DNA of 64,000 nt from positions 3,446,121 through 3,510,120 of the forward strand of contig NZ_JH980292.1 of NCBI RefSeq assembly GCF_000314005.1. The letters run 5' to 3'. Of the stretch, positions 36,014-44,794 are shown piece by piece; within the stretch, counting starts at the first letter, position 1; each line of letters opens with the position of its first letter. The position numbers were made by a program, and so were the translations under genes. The notes under the pieces were generated by a model. The model was not told the origin of the DNA, did no database searches, and saw only the letters and a program-made list of their open reading frames with translations. The DNA is from Spirulina subsalsa PCC 9445 (GTDB lineage: Bacteria > Cyanobacteriota > Cyanobacteriia > Cyanobacteriales > Spirulinaceae).

Positions 36014-36931
36014 ATGTTGTTGTCGGGTTTTCCTCCTGACTCTAGCTGGATTCCCTCCTGGCTATTAGAAATTGTTGATATTAGCTTAGTTCTCCTGCTC
36101 ACCTACGCGGTTTTGTTGGTGATTGGAGAACGGCGCACCCTATGGGTAGTCCGAGGTCTAATTATTCTCATGCTAGCTGCCGTAATTAGTAACCGTTTGG
36201 GACTGCCCCATTTAAGCTTTGTCTTAGAACGGTTGGTCTTAGGCTCGGCGGTAGCAATGGCGGTGGTTTTTCAGTCAGAGTTTCGCCAGTTTTTGGAACA
36301 GTTGGGACGGGGTGAAATCCTCAAGTTATTTCAACCCTCCCGTCGTCCCATTCCCAAACCGGATCATGTAATCGATGAAATTGTAGACGCGGTAAAAGAC
36401 CTGTCTCAGAACCGTACAGGGGCTTTAATTATGGTGGAAACCAGCGGCCCGATTGATGAGCGGGATTTTTCGGTGTCTGGGGTGGTTCTCAATGCGGAAG
36501 TGTCGCGGGAACTGTTACAAACCATCTTTCAAACCAGTACCCTGCTCCATGATGGGGCGGTGCAAATTCGCGGCTCCCGGGTAGTGGCAGCCGGGATTAT
36601 TCTACCGCTCTCGGAACGCACGGCCTCCCGTCAACTGGGGACTCGACACCGAGCCGCTATGGGGATTACGGAACGGGTGGATAATTGTTTATGTATTGTG
36701 GTGTCTGAGGAAACTGGGTCGATTTCCTTGGCAGAAAAGCGCTCGTTAAATCGACCCTTGACCAGTACGAAGTTAAGGGAAATTTTGAAAGAAAAGTTCT
36801 CCCCGATGATGGAACGGGAGGCGGTCGCGCCTCAGTTGGGGCGCTGGAGTCGCAAACTTCGGCATTATGGCTGGAGTTTGGTGGAGCGTTTTTTAGATGG
36901 GTTTAGTTCGACTTCACGGGGGAGAAAGTAA
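36014..36931 (+). CDS. cdaA: Diadenylate cyclase CdaA
   Basis: A 305-residue membrane enzyme that makes cyclic di-AMP from two ATP. It has three N-terminal helices (about residues 18-80) and a DisA_N domain with the catalytic DGA (LLHDGAVQI near residue 179) and RHR (GTRHRAAMG near 211) motifs. Cyclic di-AMP controls osmotic and potassium balance and night survival in cyanobacteria. It follows lysA closely, and uppS is the usual next gene. Here an insertion with a TA module separates them. A fragment of the gene is duplicated at 37902-37953. Confidence 0.96.
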   Translation: MLLSGFPPDSSWIPSWLLEIVDISLVLLLTYAVLLVIGERRTLWVVRGLIILMLAAVISNRLGLPHLSFVLERLVLGSAVAMAVVFQSEFRQFLEQLGRGEILKLFQPSRRPIPKPDHVIDEIVDAVKDLSQNRTGALIMVETSGPIDERDFSVSGVVLNAEVSRELLQTIFQTSTLLHDGAVQIRGSRVVAAGIILPLSERTASRQLGTRHRAAMGITERVDNCLCIVVSEETGSISLAEKRSLNRPLTSTKLREILKEKFSPMMEREAVAPQLGRWSRKLRHYGWSLVERFLDGFSSTSRGRK

Positions 36932-37015
36932 GGTGGGGAACTATGGGGTTCGTTCTGTCCTGTTCGTTCTGCCCTTGGGTTAAAATTTGTGACAATCGGG
37001 AAAGATGCGATCGCA

Positions 37016-37303
37016 ATGCACGTTATCACACGCAAACGGCTCAATGAATTTGCAGCAAAGTACCCGGACACAGAAAGCGCATTGGCTCGTTGGTATCAAC
37101 TGGTGAAATCAGGAATATTTAATTCCTTTGTTGAACTTCGTAACGAGTTTCCCAGTGCTGATCAAGTTAATAACCTCACAGTGTTTAATATTGGTGGGAA
37201 CAAAGTACGGTTAATAGCGGCGATTCACTATAATCGACAAAAAATTTATATTCGGGCAGTTTTGACTCATGCAGAGTATGATCGAGGCAAATGGAGAGAG
37301 TAA
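37016..37303 (+). CDS. higB: HigB-family type II toxin
   Basis: A 95-residue mRNA interferase: MHVITRKRLNEFAAKYPDTE, then VNNLTVFNIGGNKVRLIAAIHYNRQKIYIRAVLTHAEYD. These are signature blocks of the HigB/HigB2 group that cleave translated mRNA. The ATG at 37016 is used; an upstream start would include a fusion to intergenic bases. It is 2 bases from the antitoxin start. It was inserted between cdaA and uppS, and the insertion is bounded by copies of a 40-base sequence. Confidence 0.92.
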   Translation: MHVITRKRLNEFAAKYPDTESALARWYQLVKSGIFNSFVELRNEFPSADQVNNLTVFNIGGNKVRLIAAIHYNRQKIYIRAVLTHAEYDRGKWRE

Positions 37304-37305
37304 AA

Positions 37306-37527
37306 ATGTTGAGCATTGATGAAACTCAAAAATTGTGGCAGCCCCTAGCAACTAAATTAGTCATTCCCCGCGATGAAGCCAGTTATCAATGTCTGGTTGA
37401 TTGGCTCGATCGCCTGATTGATGAAGTTGGCGAAGATGAAGCACATCCTCTCGCTTCACTGATGGATCTTCTCGGTGTTTTAATTGAACAATATGAAAGC
37501 GATCGGGTTCCTGAACTTCAAAACTGA
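37306..37527 (+). CDS. higA: HigA-type antitoxin, apparently lacking the HTH domain
   Basis: A 73-residue protein with the N-terminal HigA region: MLSIDETQKLWQPLATKLVIPRDEASYQCLVDWLDRLIDEVGEDEAHPLASLMDLLGVLIEQYE. In full HigA proteins of this group a helix-turn-helix domain follows. Here translation stops after VPELQN. It may still bind HigB but probably cannot repress. An AGAGAG stretch precedes the ATG. Truncation versus a short subfamily cannot be told apart without comparison. Confidence 0.8.
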   Translation: MLSIDETQKLWQPLATKLVIPRDEASYQCLVDWLDRLIDEVGEDEAHPLASLMDLLGVLIEQYESDRVPELQN

Positions 37528-38110
37528 TGGTTTACTATTTTCCTGAGTTATTCTGGGTAAAGCATATAAAAAACCCCGGTTTCTTTCTTGGCGCAGAACT
37601 CGGAGCCTCAGAAAACGGGTTTCTTTTTCGGGTAAAATAGGCTTATCGCCCTGCTTTTTGTGTTTCTTCTGTTGGCGTAATTTGCGTTTTTGCGTTTTCA
37701 GGATTTTGTGGTGCGAGGTATGACATGATATTTTCCTGTGCTTTGTTTTATTTTTATGACAAAAAGCGGTAAGCGCAGCTATGCCGTCAGGCTTATCGCC
37801 TGCCCTACATAGATATAAGTCTGGCTTATCACCATAGATCCGGGAGAGCCTGGGGCGGCACTAGCAAGAGAAGAAGAACTGTCGCCAAGGGTGTGAGGCT
37901 GTTCAAACCAGTACCCTGCTCCATGCTGGGGCGGTGCAAATTCGTGGCTCTCGTGAAGGGTGGGAGATTCCTGTTCAGGGGAAAAAGTTCCGGTTCGTCC
38001 TACCCTTGGGTTAAAATTTGTGACAAATCGGGAAATTTGCCCAAAAACATGAAACTCGGGTTTGATTTAATAGTAGCCGCCTCCAAGGGGATTCATTACC
38101 AGAAAAAGCA
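37528..38110 (+). pseudogene. Insertion scar with a duplicated fragment of cdaA
   Basis: Bases 37902-37953 repeat 36528-36579 of cdaA almost exactly, but the catalytic DGA codon GAT is changed to GCT. Bases 37992-38035 repeat the cdaA downstream sequence 36966-37003 (CCCTTGGGTTAAAATTTGTG). Between 37528 and 37890 are short repeats of GGCTTATCGCC and no supported gene. The pattern fits a tandem duplication that later received the TA module and decayed. Confidence 0.7.
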
Positions 38111-38866
38111 ATGATTGTAAAACCAAGTGCGCCTTTAGAACAGTTACCCTCGGATCTGGATTGCGATCGCCTACCCCAACATATTGCAGTCATCATGGAT
38201 GGCAATGGTCGCTGGGCTAAAGCGCGAGGTCTACCCAGAATTATGGGACATCGCCGAGGTGTGGATACCCTAAAGGATTTACTGCGCTGTTGCAAGGATT
38301 GGGGCATTGCTGCCTTAACGGTCTATGCCTTTTCGACGGAAAATTGGGGTCGTCCCATGGAAGAGGTACAATTCCTGATGACCCTGTTTGAGCAAGTCCT
38401 ACGGCGGGAATTGGCGGAAATGATTGCCGAAAAGGTGCGCATTCGTTTTGTGGGCAATTTGGCGGCCTTACCCGCTTCTCTGCAACGGGAAATTGCCCGC
38501 TCAATGGAAGATACAAAGGATAATCAAGAGGTGCAGTTTACGGTAGCCACCAACTACGGCGGACGGCAGGAGATTGTTCAGGCTTGTCGTGCGATCGCCC
38601 AAAAGGTAAAAACGGGAGAATTGGAGGCTGAGGATATTGATGAGGCTTTATTTGAACGTCATCTTTATACCCACGAATTAAGCAGCCCCGATTTACTCAT
38701 CCGCACCAGTGGAGAAATGCGGATTAGCAATTTTCTGCTCTGGCAGATGGCCTATGCAGAAATCTATGTTACCTCGATTGGCTGGCCTGATTTTGACCGA
38801 GAAGCTTTTCATCAGGCCCTGTTGGATTATCAAAAGCGCGATCGCCGTTTTGGGAAGGTTCGTTAA
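38111..38866 (+). CDS. uppS: Isoprenyl (undecaprenyl/polyprenyl) diphosphate synthase
   Basis: A 251-residue cis-prenyltransferase that elongates farnesyl diphosphate with isopentenyl diphosphate to make the lipid carrier for cell wall synthesis. The catalytic aspartate is in [57 protein letters not shown] are all conserved. It is normally directly after cdaA; the intervening 1.2 kb is an insertion. Confidence 0.97.
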   Translation: MIVKPSAPLEQLPSDLDCDRLPQHIAVIMDGNGRWAKARGLPRIMGHRRGVDTLKDLLRCCKDWGIAALTVYAFSTENWGRPMEEVQFLMTLFEQVLRRELAEMIAEKVRIRFVGNLAALPASLQREIARSMEDTKDNQEVQFTVATNYGGRQEIVQACRAIAQKVKTGELEAEDIDEALFERHLYTHELSSPDLLIRTSGEMRISNFLLWQMAYAEIYVTSIGWPDFDREAFHQALLDYQKRDRRFGKVR

Positions 38867-39032
38867 TTAAGGTCTGCTGAATAACACGCCTACGCTAGAC
38901 CCAACTGTACCTTTTAGGTCGAGGAGTGTCAATGTTAAGATTGGCTCAAGCACGAGAGAAACCCCTCAGCTTGTCACGAACTCGCCCTTAATTGCTGACG
39001 CAATCTAACGGGGGCTGGAAAAAGTCCAAACG
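38867..39032. repeat. Dispersed repeat and unassigned sequence after uppS
   Basis: The stop is followed by AAGGTCTGCTGAATAACACG, one end of the dispersed GGGCTTGCTGAAT family. The rest of this stretch has no supported gene. Confidence 0.5.
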
Positions 39033-39175
39033 TGACCAGACTAAGTTCTTCGAGAACTACGTTATCTGGGTCAAGACACCTCGGAATGCGTGCCAGTTCC
39101 CTGCTCTGTCGTCTAACGTTAAACATTTCTAAGGGGTTAAGGAAGTGAGTTAGACCCAACAAGCCCAGATAACGT
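39033..39175 (+). ncRNA. Candidate structured leader RNA with alternative stems
   Basis: ACGTTATCTGGG (39059-39070) can pair with CCCAGATAACGT (39164-39175) over 12 perfect pairs, enclosing GTCTAAC/GTTAGAC and smaller stems. The same TTATCTGG can instead pair with upstream CCAGA.TAA (39036 on) around the AGTTCT-TCG-AGAACT hairpin. It ends 38 bases before the propeller gene. No known riboswitch motif is apparent. Confidence 0.45.
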
Positions 39176-39213
39176 TGTCAAGGCAAACCTGACCCAAGAA
39201 ATTGGAGTTATCT

Positions 39214-40323
39214 ATGACGGTTTCGTTAACAGCAAGGTTTAGTACCCGGCCCCTGAGTATTCTAGGAGGTCTGTTCCTCTGGGGTGGAGTCTTAGGAATG
39301 CCCCAGACCGCCATCATCGCCCAATGGCTGCCTCAACTCGAAGCAGAAGGCATCAGTCCCCCCCATTTCCAATCAGCCCCACCCCCTCCGGGAAATGCCC
39401 CCCTCCCCCCGGAGCGTGTCCGCCAAGAGAATATCCGAGAACGGGATTTTCGCATCACAGCCCTACAACCGGACTATACCGGGGATCTCTGGGTGGGATC
39501 TTGGATTGGACTGACCCGCATTGACCCCAATACAGGGCGGATTAACGCCCGAGTTGCCCTACCTAACTATAGTATTGGAGCCTTAGCCCAAGACCGTTCT
39601 GGGCGGATTTGGGTGGGGACTTATGAAGGGTTGGTGCGGGTAGATCCTCGCAGTAATGAAGTGACGGCGCAAAATTTCAGCTTGCCCTCTAATCGGGTAT
39701 TATCCCTGTTAGTGGATCATCGGGGATACCTATGGGTCGGAACGGATCGGGGATTGGTGTTAATTAGTCCCGATCAAGGCTTAAGAATGACCACGTTACA
39801 AGCTTTACCGGGTGTTAGTGCCAATACTTTGGCGACGGATAATGAGGGTCAATTGTGGGTGGGGACTTTAGAGGGATTGGTTCAAGTGAACACAGCCAGC
39901 GCGTTAATTATGGGGCGAATGTCTAATATGCCGGGGGGGGTAGTACAAACTCTGGCGAAGGCTCCCGATGGGAATTTGTGGGTGGGTACGATTAGCCATT
40001 TATTGGTGGTGAATCCCATTGATAAGCGCATTGTCCGCACGATTCGGGAGTTTGATGGGCGCAATATTAAGTCGATTCGCTTTGCGGCAGATGGTCGGGT
40101 GTGGGTAGGAACGGAAAATGGATTATATAACTTAGATGGGTCAACGGGGGCCATTTTAGGGCAGATTCCGGATTTACCTTCCCATCGGGTTTTATCTTTG
40201 TCTCCAGATACGGGGAATAAATTATGGGTGGGTACCAGTGAGGGGTTAGCATGGGTCAGTCAAACTACCGGATTAGTGCGGCCTCATTTGGCTTTTGTGC
40301 GTAATCCTCCCCCGATTTATTGA
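39214..40323 (+). CDS. Exported beta-propeller protein with Reg_prop repeats
   Basis: A 369-residue protein of repeated units of about 40 residues containing LWVGTxxGL or IWVGTYEGL (for example GDLWVGSWIGL, YLWVGTDRGL, QLWVGTLEGL, NLWVGTISHL, RVWVGTENGL). These are two-component-regulator propeller (Reg_prop) blades forming a seven-bladed sensor propeller. A signal peptide precedes them (about residues 10-36). Here there is no kinase domain, so it is a stand-alone periplasmic propeller, perhaps a ligand-binding protein. ATG 39214 is preferred over 39202. Confidence 0.88.
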   Translation: MTVSLTARFSTRPLSILGGLFLWGGVLGMPQTAIIAQWLPQLEAEGISPPHFQSAPPPPGNAPLPPERVRQENIRERDFRITALQPDYTGDLWVGSWIGLTRIDPNTGRINARVALPNYSIGALAQDRSGRIWVGTYEGLVRVDPRSNEVTAQNFSLPSNRVLSLLVDHRGYLWVGTDRGLVLISPDQGLRMTTLQALPGVSANTLATDNEGQLWVGTLEGLVQVNTASALIMGRMSNMPGGVVQTLAKAPDGNLWVGTISHLLVVNPIDKRIVRTIREFDGRNIKSIRFAADGRVWVGTENGLYNLDGSTGAILGQIPDLPSHRVLSLSPDTGNKLWVGTSEGLAWVSQTTGLVRPHLAFVRNPPPIY

Positions 40324-40351
40324 TTTTGAGTTTTGAGGACTTGGATTAAAA

Positions 40352-41134
40352 ATGCCTGTCACCCCGCAAACGCTACGGAATTGGAAGAATCAAGCCCAGC
40401 CTTTTGTTATGTTAACGGCTTGGGATTGGGCGATCGCACAAATTGTCGATCAAGCGGGCGTTGAGGTGATTCTCGTCGGGGACTCCCTCGCCATGGTCGC
40501 CTTGGGCTATCCCAACACCTTACCCCTCACCCTTGACCAAATGATTCACCACAGTCAAGCGGTCTGCCGAGGGGTCAAACAGGCCTTAGTGGTGGTGGAT
40601 TTGCCCTTTCTGACCTATCAAGAAAGTATCCCCCAAGCGATTCACTCGGCCGGGCGTATTCTCAAGGAAAGTCATGCCCAAGGGGTGAAAATTGAAGGGG
40701 GAAGTCCCGATATTGTGCAAACTATTGCCAAGTTAACCAGTATTGGTATTCCGGTGATGGGTCATGTGGGCTTAACGCCCCAATCGGTGCATCAGTTGGG
40801 CTATAAGCAACAGGGCAAAACTGAGGCGGAGGCGGAACGGATTCTGAGGGAGGCGATCGCCATTGCGGAAGCGGGAGCCTTTGCCCTAGTCTTGGAACAT
40901 ATCCCCGCCCCCCTCGCTACCCACATCACGGAAAAATTGCCGATTCCTACCATTGGCATTGGGGCCGGTTCCGCTTGTGATGGTCAGGTGTTGGTCACGG
41001 CGGATTTATGGGGATTATCGGAGAAATTGCCCCCCTTTGCTAAAGCCTATACCAACCTACGCGCTACCATGACCGAAGCAACTCAGGCGTTTATTCGAGA
41101 TGTGAAGTCCCGACAGTTTCCGCCTAATCAGTAG
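40352..41134 (+). CDS. panB: 3-methyl-2-oxobutanoate hydroxymethyltransferase
   Basis: A 260-residue TIM-barrel enzyme of pantothenate and coenzyme A synthesis that transfers a hydroxymethyl group from methylenetetrahydrofolate to ketoisovalerate. Conserved blocks are [22 protein letters not shown] (magnesium site), [16 protein letters not shown] and [17 protein letters not shown]. It is 28 bases after the propeller gene, so shared transcription is possible, though no functional link is known. panC is not in the window. Confidence 0.96.
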   Translation: MPVTPQTLRNWKNQAQPFVMLTAWDWAIAQIVDQAGVEVILVGDSLAMVALGYPNTLPLTLDQMIHHSQAVCRGVKQALVVVDLPFLTYQESIPQAIHSAGRILKESHAQGVKIEGGSPDIVQTIAKLTSIGIPVMGHVGLTPQSVHQLGYKQQGKTEAEAERILREAIAIAEAGAFALVLEHIPAPLATHITEKLPIPTIGIGAGSACDGQVLVTADLWGLSEKLPPFAKAYTNLRATMTEATQAFIRDVKSRQFPPNQ

Positions 41135-41262
41135 CAGGGAGAATTTATGAATGCCCCTTACAATGTGGGTTAATGTTCCAAAACGATGAGGACTTTTTAT
41201 GAATCAAGATTTGCTGCTATTCTTCGGAGGAATTGCTGTTTTTATAAAAATTGCCGGGAAAA

Positions 41263-41284
41263 CCCCATCCCCTTGTGGGTGGGG
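41263..41284 (+). repeat. IS605-type right-end hairpin, orphan copy
   Basis: The 22-base hairpin CCCCATCCCC-TTGT-GGGTGGGG here is identical to 42741-42762 after tnpB copy 2. No tnpB precedes this one, so it is probably the relic of a lost element. Confidence 0.6.
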
Positions 41285-41352
41285 ATGAGAGGCAAAGCAG
41301 GCGATGGGGTTCAATACCCCGCTCGCCTGCCAACAGTATATCGGGATAACAG

Positions 41353-41428
41353 TTAGCCTCTCTGCTTCTGAGTCTCGATATATCGCTTCACAGCTTCCTC
41401 CCAGACGTGACCAACAGTGCCGTAGTAA
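41353..41428 (-). pseudogene. C-terminal gene fragment cut by the MITE-like element
   Basis: The minus strand is open from the element border to TAA at 41353-41355 and reads YYGTVGHVWEEAVKRYIETQ then KQRG. It looks like a protein C-terminus whose start was lost when the element at 41429 arrived. I do not recognise the family. Confidence 0.35.
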
Positions 41429-41573
41429 GTAGGGCGTGCTGAATAAGTCCGAGAGTTGGGGACTCGGGAGTCGGGAATAGGCAATCGTGCCAGTTTTAGA
41501 TGATCTGTTCCCTGTTAAGAGTTCCCTGTTCCCTTGTTGAGCCTAGCATCTGGTGTTATTCAGGAAGCCCTAC
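41429..41573 (+). mobile_element. MITE-like element with 18-bp inverted ends
   Basis: GTAGGGCGTGCTGAATAA (41429-41446) and TTATTCAGGAAGCCCTAC (41556-41573) are inverted repeats with two mismatches, 145 bases in total. The interior has GGGACTCGGGAGTCGGG and TGTTCCC tracts like the other family members and no ORF. A TA dinucleotide borders GGGC at each end, as with Tc1/IS630-type targets. Confidence 0.65.
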
Positions 41574-41623
41574 CTATAGATTGTCCTTTTTTCTCGCCAG
41601 TCCAATCCTGGATGCTCGCCAAC

Positions 41624-42733
41624 ATGAAGCGAACCGTTTCCATTCCCGTCAACCTACCCCGTGAGCGGTTTTTGCCCCTCATGGGCTTTTGTGCTGACAT
41701 TTTTAATCAGCACGTTGACTGGGCATTGAAGACGCGGACGTACAATAAAACCAAGGCTCATAGGGCTTTGTATGCTGACCTCAGAGGGCAATATCCTGAT
41801 GTGCCATCCGCACTCGTGCAAACGATGCGTGATAATGCCCTGGAGGCAGTTAAGGCGACCAAATTTCAGCGCACACCCCGGAAAAAGCCTACATCAGGAC
41901 TGAGATATGACAAGCGCACCATGACGCTGAGAGGGCATCAGTTGACCCTTTCGTGCATTGGTAAGCGGGAAAAGCTCATCCTCAATGTGCCGGAGCATTT
42001 TCGAGAAATCGTGGAAACCTGGGAGTTCTGCGCGGCGACAGTGACCTACTCGAAACAGAGTCAACAGTTTTGGGTGAGGTTGGTGTTTGAAGCCCAAACA
42101 CCGCCGACAGTAACTCAGGGCAAAGTCTTGGGGATTGACCGAGGGTTGTATCACATCGCTGTAACATCCGATGGTCAGTTCTTTTCAAGTAGCCAGGTTC
42201 GTGCAACACAGCGACGGTATTTACACAACCGAAAAACGTTGCAGCAAAAAGGCACTCGCTCTGCTAAACGTCGCTTGAGAGCGATGAGTGGACGCGAGAA
42301 GCGGTTCATGCGAGACGTGAATCACTGTGTCACGAAGAAACTGGCAAACCTGACGGGTGTAGCCGTGTTTGTGTTAGAAGACCTATCGGGAATCCGCCAA
42401 AAAAGGCGGGGAAAGAAGATGAACAAGTGGCTGGGGAGTTGGTCGTTTCACCAGCAAGATTTGTTTTTGGCGTACAAGGCGGAGGCATTGGGGAAGCGGG
42501 TCGTCTTCGGAGATCCGAGATACACATCCCAGAAATGCAATGTCTGTAAGCACATCAGAAAAACGAATCGCACGAAGTCTCGTTTTTACTGTCGCAACTG
42601 TGGTCATCGTGACCATTCCGATTTGAATGCAGCGAAGAATCACAGAGACGACTACATTCTTTCCACTACCTCAATGGGGACAGTGGAACAGGCAGCGGTC
42701 AATCTGCCAGATGTGACAGCCCTTGTGGGTTAG
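41624..42733 (+). CDS. tnpB: TnpB-like RNA-guided endonuclease (copy 2)
   Basis: A 369-residue TnpB of a more distant branch than the other copies. RuvC residues: GIDRGLYHI, the glutamate in VLEDLSGI, and aspartate in HSDLNAAKN. The zinc ribbon is CNVC and CRNC. I start at ATG 41624 (MKRTVSIPV) because a reading from 41534 begins inside the MITE-like element. No tnpA is adjacent. The stop is followed by a right-end-like hairpin (42741-42762). The element seems intact and could be mobilised in trans. Confidence 0.93.
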   Translation: MKRTVSIPVNLPRERFLPLMGFCADIFNQHVDWALKTRTYNKTKAHRALYADLRGQYPDVPSALVQTMRDNALEAVKATKFQRTPRKKPTSGLRYDKRTMTLRGHQLTLSCIGKREKLILNVPEHFREIVETWEFCAATVTYSKQSQQFWVRLVFEAQTPPTVTQGKVLGIDRGLYHIAVTSDGQFFSSSQVRATQRRYLHNRKTLQQKGTRSAKRRLRAMSGREKRFMRDVNHCVTKKLANLTGVAVFVLEDLSGIRQKRRGKKMNKWLGSWSFHQQDLFLAYKAEALGKRVVFGDPRYTSQKCNVCKHIRKTNRTKSRFYCRNCGHRDHSDLNAAKNHRDDYILSTTSMGTVEQAAVNLPDVTALVG

Positions 42734-42740
42734 TTACAAG

Positions 42741-42762
42741 CCCCATCCCCTTGTGGGTGGGG
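42741..42762 (+). ncRNA. Right-end hairpin of tnpB copy 2
   Basis: CCCCATCCCC, TTGT, GGGTGGGG directly after the tnpB stop, identical to 41263-41284. Likely the 3' portion of the guide RNA and the transposon right end. Confidence 0.5.
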
Positions 42763-42843
42763 CAGTTGACTCTTTATCTTTGGTGGTCGGCTAAAACCGA
42801 AATGGGGACTAAATGGTTCAGAAAAAACAATCGTGACACCCAT

Positions 42844-42873
42844 CAGTAATCCGTCACCCAGCACGGATTACTG
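42844..42873 (-). terminator. Hairpin downstream of the ABC-F gene
   Basis: CAGTAATCCGT (42844-42854) pairs with ACGGATTACTG (42863-42873), 11 perfect pairs. On the minus strand it follows the ABC-F stop by 10 bases, and a TTTTTT run follows about 18 bases later. Confidence 0.65.
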
Positions 42874-42883
42874 AATGGCTGAA

Positions 42884-44605
42884 CTAAGACGCTACTTTTT
42901 TCTTCTTGCTGTTCTTGGCTTTCTCACGCTGTTTAGCCGCTTTAGCCGCTTTTTTCTCGGCCTCTTTTTCGGCTTTAATCCGTAGTTGTTCCTTGGTTTT
43001 TTCCTCGGCGATTTTATCTAAGTAGTAGTGATAATCCCCCCGATAGAGTAACAATTCCCCATCTCGAACCTCGACAATTTTATTGGCAACTTTGGAGATA
43101 AAATAACGGTCGTGGGAAACAATAATCACCGTGCCATCATAGCCTTGTAGTGCCTCTTCGAGCATTTCTTTGGCGGGAATGTCCAAGTGATTGGTCGGCT
43201 CATCTAAAATGAGTAAATTCGCCGGACGGAGCAACATTTTAGCTAAGGCGAGACGGGCTTTTTCTCCCCCACTCAAAGCCGAAACTTTTTTAAACACTGT
43301 CTCCCCACTAAATAGGAAGCGCCCTAATAACGTGCGAACTTCCTCATTTTTCCAGGTGGGAACTTCATCATGGATGGTTTCCATAACATTTTTTTCGAGG
43401 TCTAAAGCTTCCGCTTGATTTTGTTCAAAATAGCCCGGAATAACGTTATGTTTGCCCAGTTCAATGCGACCCTCTTCTGCGGCCTCCATGCCCATAATCA
43501 TGCGGAGTAGGGTAGATTTGCCGCATCCATTGGGGCCGAGGAAGGCAATGCGATCGCCTCGTTCAATCAATAACTCTGCACCGAGGAATAAAATCTTCTC
43601 ATTGTAGGTATGGGAAACATCCTCAATAATCACCACTTCTCGACCACTGCGGGGGGCTGGGGGAAACTGAAACCGGAGACTTTTCACCGCCCCAACAGGG
43701 GCATCTACTAACTCCATTTTTTCCAGTTGTTTCTCGCGGCTTTTCGCTTGGGTGCTACGAGTGGCACTAGCGCGAAATCGATCCACAAAGGCCTGTTGTT
43801 TTTCTAATTCCTTTTGTTGCCGTTCGTAGGTGCTGAGTTGAGCGGCTTGGTTTTCGGCTTTTTGGGCGAGATAATTGGAATAATTGCCTAAATAGGTCGT
43901 GGAAACCCCTCGTTCGGTTTCCACAATTTGGGTGCAGAGACGGTCTAAAAATTCTCGGTCATGGGAGACAATCACCATGGGGGTTTTTAAGCCTTTTAAA
44001 TACAGTTCTAGCCATTCGATGGTTTCTAAGTCGAGATGGTTCGTCGGTTCGTCCAATAGCAGGATATCGGGTTTTTGTAGTAGGATCTTGCCCAAACTCA
44101 TGCGCATCTGCCACCCCCCACTAAAGGAACTGACAAGGCGATCGCCATCTTCGGGGGAAAAGCCCATTTCTGGCAGAATCTTCTCAATTTCCGCGTCTAA
44201 AGCGTAGCCATTGAGGGCTTCAAAACGTCGTTGTAAGCGGTCGAGTTGATGGATTAAGTCCTCTAGGGTATCGGGATCGGCGCTGGCCATTTCGTGGGTG
44301 GTGTGTGCGATCGCCTCATGAACTTGATTGGCCTCCTCAAACACCGTCCAGAACTCCTCCCGCACCGTGCGCGTCGGTTCCACCTCAAACTCTTGAGTTA
44401 AATAGGCAATGTGCAGATCGGCCGGACGAATCACCTCTCCCCCAGAGGGTTCAATCTCCCCCATAATGATTTTGAGTTGGGTGGATTTCCCTGCACCATT
44501 CACCCCCACCAAACCAATGCGATCGCCCTCCTTCACTTCCCACGTCACATCCTTCAGCACTTCCCCTGTCGGATAGACCTTGCTAATATGTTCTAGTCGC
44601 AGCAT
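42884..44605 (-). CDS. ABC-F family ATPase (ribosome-associated)
   Basis: A 573-residue protein with two ABC ATPase domains and no membrane helices. Walker A motifs are GVNGAGKST and GPNGCGKST. The signature sequences are SFSGGWQMR and SALSGGEKAR. Both Walker B motifs are followed by DEPTNHLD. The linker (about residues 245-315) is charged and helical, as in Uup/EttA/YbiT proteins that act on the ribosomal E site. The C-terminal 60 residues are lysine-rich and may bind RNA. Subtype is not certain. Monocistronic. Confidence 0.95.
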   Translation of the reverse strand: MLRLEHISKVYPTGEVLKDVTWEVKEGDRIGLVGVNGAGKSTQLKIIMGEIEPSGGEVIRPADLHIAYLTQEFEVEPTRTVREEFWTVFEEANQVHEAIAHTTHEMASADPDTLEDLIHQLDRLQRRFEALNGYALDAEIEKILPEMGFSPEDGDRLVSSFSGGWQMRMSLGKILLQKPDILLLDEPTNHLDLETIEWLELYLKGLKTPMVIVSHDREFLDRLCTQIVETERGVSTTYLGNYSNYLAQKAENQAAQLSTYERQQKELEKQQAFVDRFRASATRSTQAKSREKQLEKMELVDAPVGAVKSLRFQFPPAPRSGREVVIIEDVSHTYNEKILFLGAELLIERGDRIAFLGPNGCGKSTLLRMIMGMEAAEEGRIELGKHNVIPGYFEQNQAEALDLEKNVMETIHDEVPTWKNEEVRTLLGRFLFSGETVFKKVSALSGGEKARLALAKMLLRPANLLILDEPTNHLDIPAKEMLEEALQGYDGTVIIVSHDRYFISKVANKIVEVRDGELLLYRGDYHYYLDKIAEEKTKEQLRIKAEKEAEKKAAKAAKQREKAKNSKKKKVAS

Positions 44606-44794
44606 TACCGATATTTTCCCCTTGCACGTTGCACTCTTACCACTTTAACAATTTTTAACAATTATTCAACAGGACTTTACCCCCAGTCAGTGCAACCGTT
44701 ACCATAGCCCCTAAGACAATCAGCGCATTCTCAGCCCGTTTTTGGTAAAGTGAGAAGCAATTTGTTCATTAACATCACAAAACGACAAAAAAAC

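Noticed and set aside
37893-38114. 73-codon ORF before uppS
   Set aside because: It is built from the duplicated cdaA fragment read in a different frame.
38974-39162. 62-codon minus-strand ORF before the propeller gene
   Set aside because: It covers the candidate structured RNA, has no recognisable domain and lies opposite stem-forming bases. Coding use is unlikely.
41534-41623. Extended N-terminus of tnpB copy 2
   Set aside because: These codons overlap the right end of the MITE-like element. The conserved TnpB start is at 41624.
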